From: Hofstenia miamia
Taxonomy: Eukaryota; Xenacoelomorpha; Acoela
DNA: 64,000 bases
Direction: 5' to 3'
Assembly (NCBI GenBank): GCA_004352715.1
Contig: SCFE01000025.1
Location: 2,078,710 to 2,142,709, forward strand
Under the pieces are notes generated by a model, which did no database searches, was not told where the DNA came from, and saw only the letters and a program-made list of their open reading frames with translations. A program made the position numbers and the translations under genes. Shown here piece after piece: positions 37,143-48,971 of the stretch (positions within the stretch are counted from its first letter, which is position 1; every line of letters begins with the position of its first letter).

Positions 37143-38383
37143 CAGGGTGTCTCAAAGAAATGTACTAACTCTTAGAACTATGAAAAAACCTTTATTTATG
37201 GACATAGAGCGAAATGTTCAAATTGATAATAATAATTATAAATGTATTCAGCGTTTTTTGTGTTGCAGATATCCTGAATTACTGAAGCTATGGCAGGAAA
37301 TAAACTTAGTTTTGAAGAAAGAAAGTTTGTCCTGAAATGCTATTTTAAGACCGAAAACGCCACTGAAGTGCAACGCCGGTTCACAAATCAATTTGCAAAA
37401 CTGCCACCCGCTCGTCGGACCATTGCGCGCATCAGAGACAAATTTGAAACAGATGGATCCGTTCAGAATATCAACAAAAACTTTCAGGACGACTACGGAC
37501 ATCTACGTCCCCTGGAAAAGAACTACAGGTGCAGGAAACACTCCTTCGATCACCACGGAAATCACTTCGCCAAACTTCTCGGGAAACCCACATCTCAAAA
37601 GATAGCGTAAACCGCATCTGCATTGGAAATGCTTCATTCCAAGGCTGTGTCAAGCTGACCGGAGAGTTGAATTTTGTGAATGGTACCTGGTAAAATGTGC
37701 AGACGATGTCGAGTTTGCACACAAAATTGTGCTGGAGCGCCATAATTGCAAATCCTCACGTAACAATTGAACGCCATGTAAACTTACCAGGAGTAACAGT
37801 GTGGTGTGGAACATCCGCATTGGGTATCATAGGACCTTTCTTTTTCAACGAAACTGTCAATAGTGAGAGCTACCTCAACTTGCCTCAGGAATTTGTTGGT
37901 ACACAAATTACAGATATGTTTGGTGAAGACAGCGAAATTTACTTTCAGCAAGATGGAGCACCTCCTCATTACCATCGCGATGTACGAGCTTACCTTGATG
38001 CAGTGTTTCCTGAACCATGGATTGGACGAAGGGGCCCCATTGAATACCCTGCGCGTTCCCCATACCTAACACCCATGGACTTTTTTATGGGGATACTTAA
38101 AAGACAACGCTTATGCCAACAAACCAAGGACAATTGATGCATTGAAATTGGAAATTGAAAAACAATGTTGTGATATTCCTACTTACATGTTTCGCGACGT
38201 TTGTGAATCCCTTGGTACGCGTTATCAGCGTTGTCTGGACAATAATGGTCATCAATTTGAACATTCGCAAGCATGATTCTTCAAACACATTTGTCTCATG
38301 TATTCGATGCTATTTCATTTCGCTCTATGTCCATAAATAATGGTTTTCTCATAATTCTAAGAGTGAGTACATTTTTTTGAGAC

Positions 38384-38389
<6 letters not shown>
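37143..38389 (+). mobile_element. DD41D mariner element of a second lineage, inactive
   Basis: Inverted repeats about 70 bp long: CAGGGTGTCTCAAAGAAATG on the left; the right end in reverse complement is TAGGGTGTCTCAAAAAAATG. TA flanks both ends, inside TA arrays. The transposase reads left to right: the N-terminus from 37290 (MAGNKLSFEERKFVLKCYF), a frameshift near 37475, a region missing the first catalytic DEAHF motif, then 37697-38137 with FQQDGAPPHYH and PARSPYLTPMDFF. The spacing between the second and third Asp is again 41. The usual SPDL Asp is Tyr here. Non-functional. Confidence 0.88.
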
Positions 38390-38418
<29 letters not shown>

Positions 38419-38565
38419 NNNNNNNNNNNNNNNNNNNNNNNNNNNNNNNNNNNNNNNNNNNNNNNNNNNNNNNNNNNNNNNNNNNNNNNNNNNNNNNNNN
38501 NNNNNNNNNNNNNNNNNNNNNNNNNNNNNNNNNNNNNNNNNNNNNNNNNNNNNNNNNNNNNNNNN
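38419..38565. other. Assembly gap
   Basis: 147 N between two TA arrays (38390-38418 and 38566-38595). Confidence 0.99.
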
Positions 38566-38595
<30 letters not shown>

Positions 38596-38596
<1 letters not shown>

Positions 38597-38950
38597 TATT
38601 GGATGCGGATTGATGAGTGACAAAGTGATACGTTGATTTACGGTTGCTTCAAGTGTAAAGTGTACCTCATTACTCCATAGCATGAATGAAAGAAATGATC
38701 AATTTGTTGAAATTGGCAAATTGCTGGCATTTGATCAGATCAAACTCATTTAGCTGCTGCTTCAGATTCATATTAGAGCATTCTTGACTTGAGGAATTTG
38801 ACTTATAATAAAATTTACTTATTCTTTGTTGATGCTCAATGTGCAATTGGCTCTTTGTGTTGAAAACTTTGTCAGCTGTTTCTTATGAAATTTATGGACG
38901 TCCATTCCTAAGGTTGTCCTAGAAATTTTGAAGTCTGTGGTAATATAGAA
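38596..38950 (-). mobile_element. Fragment of a third mariner-like transposase
   Basis: The - strand near 38683-38597 reads LWSNEVHFTLEATVNQRI and then LSLINPHP, matching the first catalytic block (DEAHFTLSG-VN) of mariner/Tc3-like transposases, with Asp changed to Asn. Upstream sequence to about 38950 is more decayed. It is cut by the TA array and gap. Confidence 0.6.
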
Positions 38951-39047
38951 AGAACCTTTTTGAAGTTCTTTAATAATTTTTAAAGTTATTTAGTTTATTA
39001 ACATATCGCCACTTAAAAATTCGATCCATGTATAAAAATATACATAG

Positions 39048-39048
<1 letters not shown>

Positions 39049-39080
<32 letters not shown>
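39049..39080. repeat. (TA)n microsatellite
   Basis: TA array, followed by TACCAGGTGTGCAAACGACC at 39083. This resembles a mariner end, but no partner end was found. Confidence 0.9.
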
Positions 39081-39082
<2 letters not shown>

Positions 39083-39880
39083 TACCAGGTGTGCAAACGA
39101 CCCTTTTAAGTTGCGTTTTTGATGTTCCTCAAATTCAACAAAACTTTTATCATATATTCATGGTATAAATAGCATATTGTATACTACGCAAAGATACAAG
39201 GCAATGCGAATTAGATGCCACTGATACCGTATCAGCAAAATCAGGTCAAATATGTTATAGGTATGTAGATGCTCTGTATCCTATGGATGATACTATGTTC
39301 GTTCAATTTTGAAATTATTGAATTTTATTACTCTATTCCATACTGTTACTTTTCCGTACCACATAATTGTGTTTTAGATTTCCGGCGATTCTTAGTATTA
39401 AAGTTGATATTTAAGTTTATGCGTGTTCATGTGTATTTTGGGCTGTGAAAGTGCAATTTTTGCAATTTTTTCAATGCAGACGTGTTCTATTTACGGACCG
39501 TTTTTGCTCGAATTTGACTTTTATTAGTTTCTATTATAAGGAAAACCATGGATTTTTGGAAGTTCGAAATTTCATTTTATACTTGGATGGATTTTAATTA
39601 TCTGTTGAGATAAATAAAAAAATTCTATTCCATTGAAATGAGAAACATGAGTCACACTTATATATAGTAAATTCATTATAATGCATTTAAGGAGATATGG
39701 ATAATATTCTTTTAACATTCGATAGCACTTAATTGCTCTAAGAGTAATTGATCGGCTTAATTGTTTAATATTTTTAAACTTGCAAAGGTGTTATTGATGT
39801 TTAATATTCTTAGAATACTACATTGTTTCTTTTCCATAATTTTCCCTATTCTAGAGTAAGGCTTAATGGCTTAATTGCAG

Positions 39881-40179
39881 ATAATTCAGTTACACTCGCG
39901 CTTATTCTAGTCAACGAACGTAGCGATCTTACGAATACACTTTATGATCGTAGTGGCGAGGGAGGCCGTACCCAAATTAAATCAACCATAAATTATAACA
40001 GAGTTATGATCTCTGAATTTAAAGGGGACACATTTCAAGATATTGAGAATGTTTGTGTTGGGAAATCCTTATTCAAAATGCCACGTGGAATAAATGGCTA
40101 TGTTGACAACAATTCACCACCCACACTGAATGTACGAATTATAAGGAAAATGAAATTATTGTCAAAGTACTCATGTTAA
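39881..40179 (+). other. Candidate terminal exon, unknown protein
   Basis: A good acceptor (TTAATTGCAG) at 39880 precedes an open frame of 98 codons to TAA, with normal amino-acid mix and higher GC than its flanks (LALILVNERSDLTNTLYDRS, then GKSLFKMPRGINGYVDNNSP). No upstream exon or family was recognised. It could also be a decayed transposon frame. Confidence 0.35.
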
Positions 40180-41879
40180 ACAAGTCCGAATATATCTTCT
40201 AAATCGCGCATTCCAATTGGTAACCTAGGAATCTACAACAAAGCCAACACAGAGATGGACATGGACTGAAAACTTAGGCGCGGTTCTGTCAATTTAAATC
40301 AATGCAAATTCGGCCCATTTTTATGGTCTTTGAAAAACCAATTTTTTTTGTTTGCCTGACCACTGTTGTGTACGTTAGAGATTTATAATAAAAAATCTAC
40401 TTACTGAAATTGAAATACTCAAATTGAGTATTAGAAGATTATAAGATTTTAAGGCAAAATTTCAAATTAAATTTTCTTTGTCAACATATTTTCAGTCACT
40501 TTTTAGAATATCTCAGTAAAAGTCAGGCCCAGACCAGCCCATATCCATTTCTATTGGCAGTGCTCCGCATTCTAAATTAGTAGCAACTTTATTTTTTTCT
40601 TAATAGTTGTTTTCTTTTACTTATAAGGCAACACGTATTACTCAGCATAGAAAAAATGTTTTGTAAATCTCCAACTCTTTGTTAGTCTGTTGATACTATG
40701 CTACATTTCTTCTTGCAGTCACGTACAACCCTTAATTATGATTTCTTGAAAAATAAACATGTTTTTCGACTAAAATTGCAAATATTTTAACTATAGTTTG
40801 CTAATATCTACTAGTCAATGCACTTTATTAGCAATCTATAAACTAAAAAACTAAATAACAAAATATCATTAACACTTGCAACTTTTCTAACCTACATGAA
40901 ATTATCCTTGCATGTTCTTTTAATTTCATAGAAGTAATTTTTAATTTTTACTTTGGAACTATGGTTTTGCATGGTGTTAACTGGCAGTTTGCTAAAAATG
41001 TCCGCAGTTTTAATAAATAACGAATTTGCACCATATGTGACTTAATATATTTGCACTGTCTTTTATTATATTTGAGTTTTTTTCTAATCACATCTGAGAA
41101 GGCTGAATTTTTACTTGAAATTACAGCAATAGAATATAGAAAAGATAGGTTTATAATGTTAACAGTAGCTTAAGTATTTTGAATTTTTTGTAAAACTTGC
41201 TAACATGTGATAAACAAAAAATCTCTGCAACCTGTTCAATTGCCTAGTTTGATAAGGTTTCAATTTTTTCCATTTTAGGGAATACTTTCCTATCGTAGAT
41301 GTGAAAAATATCCAATTATTCCGTATAGGTAAGTTCTTTCATAATTTAAAAGAAAATCAGGAGGTATACTGCTTTTTATTAATAGTAGAAAGATATGCAC
41401 TAATGACAAACTGGATCAATGAAAAAATTATTCGCCAAATATTCAAAGAGAAAGTTCTCGCTATTGCCTAAACATGAAAAATATATTTCAAGGAAGAATA
41501 GATTGACTTCTTTACTCTAAGCATCTTTCTCTAATGGACTCTAGAAACATGATAGTTTTCTATTTTAGCATTTGCGAATTGCTGTCACTTAGTTGTGCTT
41601 GATAAAATATTCGAATATATTTTTTATTGCATATAATTTTGTATATCACCAATTTTCAAACGAGACTTGTTTAGTAACAAATTGCTTCATATATCTGTAT
41701 AAGTTTCAACTAAGACATATAAGACAGCATCATAGCTTCATAGAAAATATAGATATAAGATAAATAAATATTCAAATTTTTACTCTTCTGAATTTTTGAA
41801 TTATAGATTTATAGGATTTGAGTGGTCTATGTACATATAAAGAAACAGCTAAAGTCCATTGTTGCTCACATAGGTTCAA
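40180..41879. other. Non-coding stretch
   Basis: AT-rich, with no exon or element recognised. Confidence 0.6.
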
Positions 41880-42130
41880 AGCCTTATAATTACAAGAACA
41901 TTAGGTATGGAGAGAATTAACATATTTTCTAAATTATCAGTGTTTCGATTGAAAAAAAGTAAATCTTTTCAACTATTTCAGCCAAAGCAATATGATTTAG
42001 TAGAAATTTTCAGCATTGCATTAAAGCACGTTCCCCAATAGACCTGTCCTCACGATATTAAAATTTGCTAATAGGCTAGCAGAAAACTGATTGAAAATTA
42101 TATCCAGTACTTCAGGTACATCATAGTACA
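41880..42130. mobile_element. Fragment of the piggyBac-like MITE family
   Basis: Similar to the middle of 11046-11519: ATTAGGTATGGAGAGAATT, then AGTAGAAATTTTCAGCATTG matching AGCAGAAATCTTCGGCATTG. No TTAA-flanked ends were found. Confidence 0.55.
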
Positions 42131-42867
42131 AACTTTCAAGCAGATTCATCAAAATATGTGTTCATTGACTATGATTTCCATGTTTCATAATAGACTTCGA
42201 GAAAACTCTTTGAAAAACCAGATTGAATATATTGAAAATTCCATATACACTGTTCTGCTAGATAAAAGGTTTTCCTATAATAAAGATTGGCGAAGAATTC
42301 ATAAATCTTTTTTTATTTAAAAAAGTAAATTACATTCCGTTATATATGTATTATAGAAACTCTCACTGACATTTACATTTCCATTAGACCATACAATTTT
42401 TTAACATTAATACAAACAAAATTACCTAAATTATAAGTTATTTGTTAATTTATGACTTTTTTTGCGTTATGCATGTTGTTTTGCTGTTGTGTTGAGTTGG
42501 TTATTGTGTGAAAAATACATACAATTGCAAGACTGAAAATTGATTCAATGGTGCCAAAATGGCATTGTATTTGAAGAAAATTAAAAAGCTTTCAATAAGT
42601 TTCCTACATTCATTTCGCCCGCTATTGCCGATTTCAATAGATCTAAGCCTCATAAAATCGGTGACCAAATTTTATTAAAGCTGCAAACAAAGAGACATTA
42701 CATAATAAACAAAGAAGGATGACATCAATAATTTTGGATTTATATGCAATATATTTATATTTCTCTTAGTGTAGTTGATTGTAAAATATTTATTTACAGC
42801 ATTTGTAATGTTGATGCTGACCATAATTTTTTGCAATCGATAGCACACAAAATTTTTAAGTGCAGTA

Positions 42868-42871
<4 letters not shown>

Positions 42872-42916
<45 letters not shown>
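42872..42916. repeat. (TA)n microsatellite
   Basis: 22 TA units, directly followed by the small element at 42920. Confidence 0.97.
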
Positions 42917-42919
<3 letters not shown>

Positions 42920-42921
<2 letters not shown>

Positions 42922-43136
42922 TAGTGTCCGTAAAGTTAACTATTTTTCAATGTAAGCTTTAAAATTTTTCATATTTTTTGCATCCATGCTTCAAGAAAGA
43001 TTTAAACTTATAGTTCTTAGTGGCTATAGAGGCATAATTTAAAAATTTAAAGTACTTTATCCCGAAAGAAGTTCACTTATTTAGATAGTGGCAAAATTAC
43101 GAAATTTTATTGTGTCCAGACTTTGTGGACACCCTA
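42920..43136. mobile_element. Mariner-type MITE between TA arrays
   Basis: The left end CATAGTGTCCGTAAAGT is mirrored at the right end, whose reverse complement is ATAGGGTGTCCACAAAGTCT. TA flanks both sides, with TA arrays outside (the right one at 43135-43153). It is 217 bp and has no coding capacity. Confidence 0.75.
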
Positions 43137-43644
43137 TATATATATATATATATGTTATGACAGGAGAATAAATCTGCAAAAAATTTTAGACAGGAACATT
43201 TCGTTAAACCATAGTTCTTTTTTACCGAATGTCAACCACTTCTTTAATTTACACAGTATCCATGATATTTTTCCAAAACAAGATGTTGTGTGATCATTTA
43301 TTGTAATTAAGGTTTGGGTTTTAATACTTCTACCAGTAAATTTTAAAAAATTTAAGCTCAATTTTTTTCAACACATATTGTATTAAATATCATGAAATAA
43401 ATTCTAGACATGATTTCTGTAGTTTAGATTAAATTATATCAGTCTCATTTCAGAAATATAAAATATTGTCTGAAATGTGTTTTTCTATATGTGTGTTCTA
43501 TAATATCCTAAAACAGAAAATTGATAATTTATTAAAAAGGTTTCAATTACTTTTATTTTAATATCTTTGTTTGTATTTTAATAGCAATGCCGCAAAATAC
43601 ATGAACGAGGGAAACTGGGCGTGCAATGGGTCTGATTGTATTAA

Positions 43645-44653
43645 CCCTATTTGAGCCCTTTTCAACTTTTGATTATTGCTCAAATAGTTGTAGAGCTTTA
43701 TTAGTGAGAATTGGTGAATTTTCCTAGTTTTGATTAGGGGTCAGTAAACCTCTGTAAAATTTTCTAAATATGTTCTCACTTTGTCGATGGGTTTGTAATT
43801 CAACCGGTGGCATAGACTTAATATTTTTGCAAAAGTCTACCATTACTTTTAGTGCCAGATTTTAATGACATCTATAATTTTCAAAAGATAAAATCAAAAT
43901 TTATGTATTTCAAAGTAATCACCGCTTCTCTGAAAATCAAATCGGAAATATACTTTTGATTTTTTAAGCTCATTTTCCCAACTTCTTAGGTTAACTTTGA
44001 TTGAATATCTTTTTTATTGATTTTATTTTAATATGGAAGTGGGCACTCAAGAAATAAATATAATCGAAAAACTACTTCGAAATGGAATGAAGGGTGCGAA
44101 AATTCACAGCATGATTAAAGTGGCATGTGGGGCACAATTGTCAAGTATTTCAAAAATGACTATTTTTACCTTATTTCTTTTAAAAAAATTTCAAAACAGT
44201 GATGGCATTTATAACTCAATAATTAGTGAAGATATTTAAAATTTAAAACATCACAAGGTTGAGAATTTTCTCCTCGTTCTTTAACTCGCTACCCAGTGCT
44301 GTCCTCTAAAGGTGCGCCTTTGTGCAAATTCAGAGGTTCCCGCGCCTAGGGCGTGACTTTTCTTCTAAAAATATTTCATGATAGTTTTTTTTCATATGAA
44401 CATTATACCGCCTCATTATCTAAACATAAGGTATGGAAGGAATTAGAATATTTTGCAAAAATCGGATTTTTCACTGAAACAAAATCTTATTTCATGTACT
44501 TCAGGCATCAGAATAAGTCTTATCACAAATCTTCATCATTGAATGACAACATAGATGTGGCAGTGTAAAAGGATTTCAATATTTCTTGACAGGCTTGGAT
44601 AAAATTTGGATACATTGTTTTTTTACTTAAAGATAATTCTAGTAGAAACAGGG
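43645..44653. mobile_element. piggyBac-like element, about 1 kb, TTAA-flanked
   Basis: TTAA at 43641-43644 and 44654-44657 flank ends CCCTATTTGAGCCC and, inverted, CCCTGTTTCTACTA. The right half resembles the MITE at 11046-11519. Inside, 44033-44239 (+) encodes a short helix-rich segment (INIIEKLLRNGMKGAKIHSM) that could be a transposase or host-derived fragment. No full piggyBac transposase remains. Confidence 0.7.
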
Positions 44654-45281
44654 TTAAATCTTATGGAAGAAATAATGTTTCTGCTAATGGGTCATAATTA
44701 AGTGATGGCAGTACAGTACACTACAGTACCGACAGGGCATCCCTTAGTAAGAATGATGCGACCTTCGTGCCACCCAAATATTAAAGGTCTAAGTCCAGTA
44801 AAATTTAGTCACAGTGTTACTTTGAAATGCTCTAGAGATGATAATTTATTTGTTGGGTGGAATTCTCAAAAACTAATGAATGGATTTTCGTAAGAAATAA
44901 TTTTGAATGTAGACTGCTCCGCACAATTCTCAGAATTTGACAGTTACTAGTTCAGGGTCTGCGAAAACATAAATCATTCTCAATGGCTTTCTCAGATTAC
45001 CTGTCAAAAACTACCCTCTGAAACATGTTTCGTGATAAACATATGCAATCTCTTCATCGCAGCATGTAGAAACTGTTATTTGAATTAAGGAAAATTGTAT
45101 TCAAATTCTAATCGAATAGTTTTGATAAATCAAAATATTGTAATTTTATTTAATTTCAAAATACAAACTATTTTAAATAAAAATAAATAATTATATGATT
45201 TAACAGAAATTACATTAAACACAATGCAGTTGACTCAATTGATATCTTGACCAAGTGACAACTTGAAATGGACCATTTAAG

Positions 45282-45581
45282 TTAGGTTCCTTCCAAAGAA
45301 CGTCTTTTGTCGACCGCTGCTTTTCGTATGAAGTTGTTTCGATAATTATTGTTTCGAGAGACAAGACTGAAAGGTCGCGTAATCAGATCTGTCACTGAAC
45401 CTTTACGTCTTGAAGCAGCGGACGTAATGAATGCTTCAGTGGTTGGAGGCCCTATTGCGGAGCTTTTCCTACTGTCTGATCCACTACTGTTGCTGTCTTT
45501 TCTGTGTAGACCAGTCAAATATACTGGAGGAACTATGGCTGATAGAATGCTGTCCAAGCCAGTGTTTTCTTTAACCGAAAT
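45282..45581 (-). CDS. Ras-like GTPase terminal exon (G5 and tail)
   Basis: Acceptor GTTGAGTTTAG, then ISVKENTGLDSILSAIV, which completes G5 with the preceding Glu. The tail is Ser/Arg-rich (RKDSNSSGSDSRKSSAIG, then SRRKGSVTDL) and stops at 45284-45282. The RKxS-type sites could be phosphorylated by basophilic kinases; this is inference. Confidence 0.88.
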   Translation of the reverse strand: MSVKENTGLDSILSAIVPPVYLTGLHRKDSNSSGSDSRKSSAIGPPTTEAFITSAASRRKGSVTDLITRPFSLVSRNNNYRNNFIRKAAVDKRRSLEGT

Positions 45582-46823
45582 CTAAACTCAACTAAATTAA
45601 ATCCTCCTTATACTTAATTTCTATCAATGAAACAGAGATAAAGTGCAATACAAAGGTGGTGTGCAGCTATCCTTGGCTATGTTTTTATTAAAATGTATCC
45701 AAAGATGCTTACATATTTAAATTGAAAATATCGAAATAAGGAAATATCAATAGTAAACCTAAACCAACTTTCTTCCATCTGTAATCAAAATTCAAAAGAA
45801 AATTTCTAGGCCCAAACAAGTTTAGGATCACAAAAGCATTACCCATGTACAGCCCAGGCCCACATGATTGGTAAAAAGGTATATACAGTCCACCCCCGAA
45901 ATTGTTTTTCGGTGCACGACATTCTTGTCCGTAAATTTGGGTTTACATTAACGCATGATGGTTCAAAAAAAGTGAATGACATTTTTGAAATGCTGTGTCA
46001 CCAACAAAGTGAGAGCTTCAATTACATGTACATTCAAGTGTGTAGTGTTGAGTGGGGCAGTTGCATGCTGTGCTTTTTCATATTACAGAGATTCAGGCCT
46101 TCATGTCAAAACCTTGGGAGACAAGTCCATGAAAGACGTATTTTTATTTACATTTTTAGATTGAAATACTTGACGATCAAGTTTACACCATGCATTTAGT
46201 GCAACATTCAGTTGAAAGCATTAATTGAACCCCAAGTTGAATTTGCCAACATTGCTATTATGGCAATCAATTTAAGTCTAGACTGGAATTGATGTTAGGC
46301 AATATCAGGTGGCCTGTCTAATTCATTCGACAATATTTCATAAACAAAACTATTGAAAAGATTTTATCTTTTAAAGTAAATGGCATTTTCTTTCAAAAAT
46401 ACGATAATATGATAAAGGTGTTTTCTAGAAGTGTCAATATTAGTGCTATATAATTAAGCTGTAATTCCAACAAGAAACTTGGAAAACGTGAAATGCTTCT
46501 CTAAAAACGCTGAATTTTGTTCAAAAGTATCGTAAATTTGCGCTACTTTAATAAATCGCGCAATAGAATTCACTTGGGATTAAAATGTTTTTAAGTAAAA
46601 ATTTCCATCATTAATATTTTGTGTCTTCTAAGTTAAAAGTGAAATTTGAGCCTTTCTTATTTTGCAAATGGGTATCGAATTTCGTGCCTTGACGTTTCAC
46701 TGCAATTTTTCAAAATGGTGTAATTTTATATGTTTCGACAGATCGGATTATGTCATTTTCGACAAGTAGCAAAAACATTAGTCAAATTTATTGTACAGAA
46801 TATTTCAATAGAGCGGAAATTTT

Positions 46824-46862
<39 letters not shown>

Positions 46863-48930
46863 AATATTTCTAAATTATTAAGAAGCAACAAAGAAAATTG
46901 CATTCTCGGGTACGGTCTGATACGGATAAAACATTTCGCGTAAGGGTAAGAAACTACTTTTTGAACAACGGGAACGGCGGTAATAAATTCTATATCCACA
47001 CATTTTCACAGTTTCTACCACTTCAGTCGAAATCTATTGAAGAAGTGAACCTACCAGTTAAAGAAATTTATTGGAAATTGCCATACATTCAACACAAAGT
47101 TACATCCTCGAAGAAGAAATTGAAGATTATTAATAACAAACGTAAAATGTTAAGATACGACTAATATTTTAATCATACAAAACAGATAATATTTAAAGAA
47201 TGAAGATTAAATTCCAAAAGAACCTGTTTCATCAATTGTCTATATATATAAATGTGACAATTGCAATAAATTGTACATTTGTGAAACAGTTCTAAACTTC
47301 GGAAAGAGAATAAAAGAACATCGTAGGGGACACTTAAATTCAGAAATCTATCGACATCCCCTCGAACATAAGAAAATATGTTTAATGTCATAATAAGAAC
47401 AAAAAAACTCTAAAATAGCAGAGGCCATCATATTAAAGAAAGAAGATGTTTAATTACATTTTAAATCAATCGAACTTAGTTGTTTTAGTTAATGCATGCA
47501 TGCATATATAATTTTTCAACACTTAGTGCTGTAGTTTTACAAAGTTATATTTGCCGCAATATTATATTCTGGCGATGACCCATAAGTGCTTGAAATCGGC
47601 GGTATAGTGCTAAAATTTTAACAAGGGGGCTCTTACAGAGTTAAGTCATCCATCATGTGGGCTCAGATAAGGCAGGCAAGTTACCAAGACTTTCTTCTTT
47701 ATTTCTGTATATTATAATTATATTGTTTTGATTTTGGCCATCAATCTTATAAAATATAGTGAGAATTTATTCACAGTCATATTATTGGCAATTGTGTGAT
47801 TGCTATTAAGGTTGTGTGAGTATAAGTTGTCATATGTAGAAAACTTTAGGCCTGACATTTAATGTTATGACAATTCGGCATAGTTTGTGGCAATTTTATA
47901 GTCATTGCCAAAAATGTCTTAAGCGTTTCGGTCGTTAGAAACTTATAATATTTCAACACTGAAAATTTAAATAGAGTTTTGAAACAACAAAACGATACCA
48001 ATGTACAATTTCAAAATGTAATCTTTATTTTTCAACTCATTCTATATAGCGATAAATCATTTATTGTTCATACGCAACAAGTTGCGGCACAAATTGATCA
48101 ACACTTTCAAAGGTGTATTTTCATGAAACACATCTTTTTGAAAAATTAATTATAACCGCATGTAATGCACTTAAGTATTTAATCATATTTTTTAAAATTC
48201 AAGCTGATTTTTCAAATATAAATGAAATTTATGCGACATAATATATACTTGAGTCTCAGCAAGAGTTAATTTGTTTTGCTATGTGTTGGCCTTATCCTTT
48301 TTTACACCTTCTATGAATTTGTCAACTTAATGTTTACTTGATAAAACATCTGTAGCCAAGGGGCTTAGGGGGATAAACTGCTCATGGGAGATTAGGTACC
48401 CCTGGAGAATAGGGCTAAGAACAACAACAGATCGTAAAAATATAATTTTTAAATAATTTTTAACACTTTCTGACAACACCTGCACATTAAGTATTTAGAG
48501 AATTTTTTTCCAAAAATCTAAATTTTTAAAGAAAAATAGTAAAAATGGTTCAATTTTTAACCACGTTAGCCAATAATTGTGTCAATATCTCACCATTTAC
48601 AAATTTCCTAATAAATTTGGAGAATATTGTTGGAAAATGATCATAGTTGATTCTTTTCAATCTATATCAGTATGTTTAAAGTTTAAAAAAGTTGAAATTC
48701 TTCATCCATTTTTTGAATGCATGTGGACCTCTTTGGGTGTTAATGTTGCCCATAGACTTACCTTAAAATAGCCTCAAAATTTATTGTTATTATATGAATT
48801 TAATATTTGAATTTAGCTTTTGATTCTTACATGCTTGGGGGTGCTGCGCCCCAAACAATTTTCAACACCACTGCTTGAAATGCATCAATAAGTGCTTATA
48901 GATGAAAACGAATTTATATTGCCTATCTCT

Positions 48931-48971
<41 letters not shown>

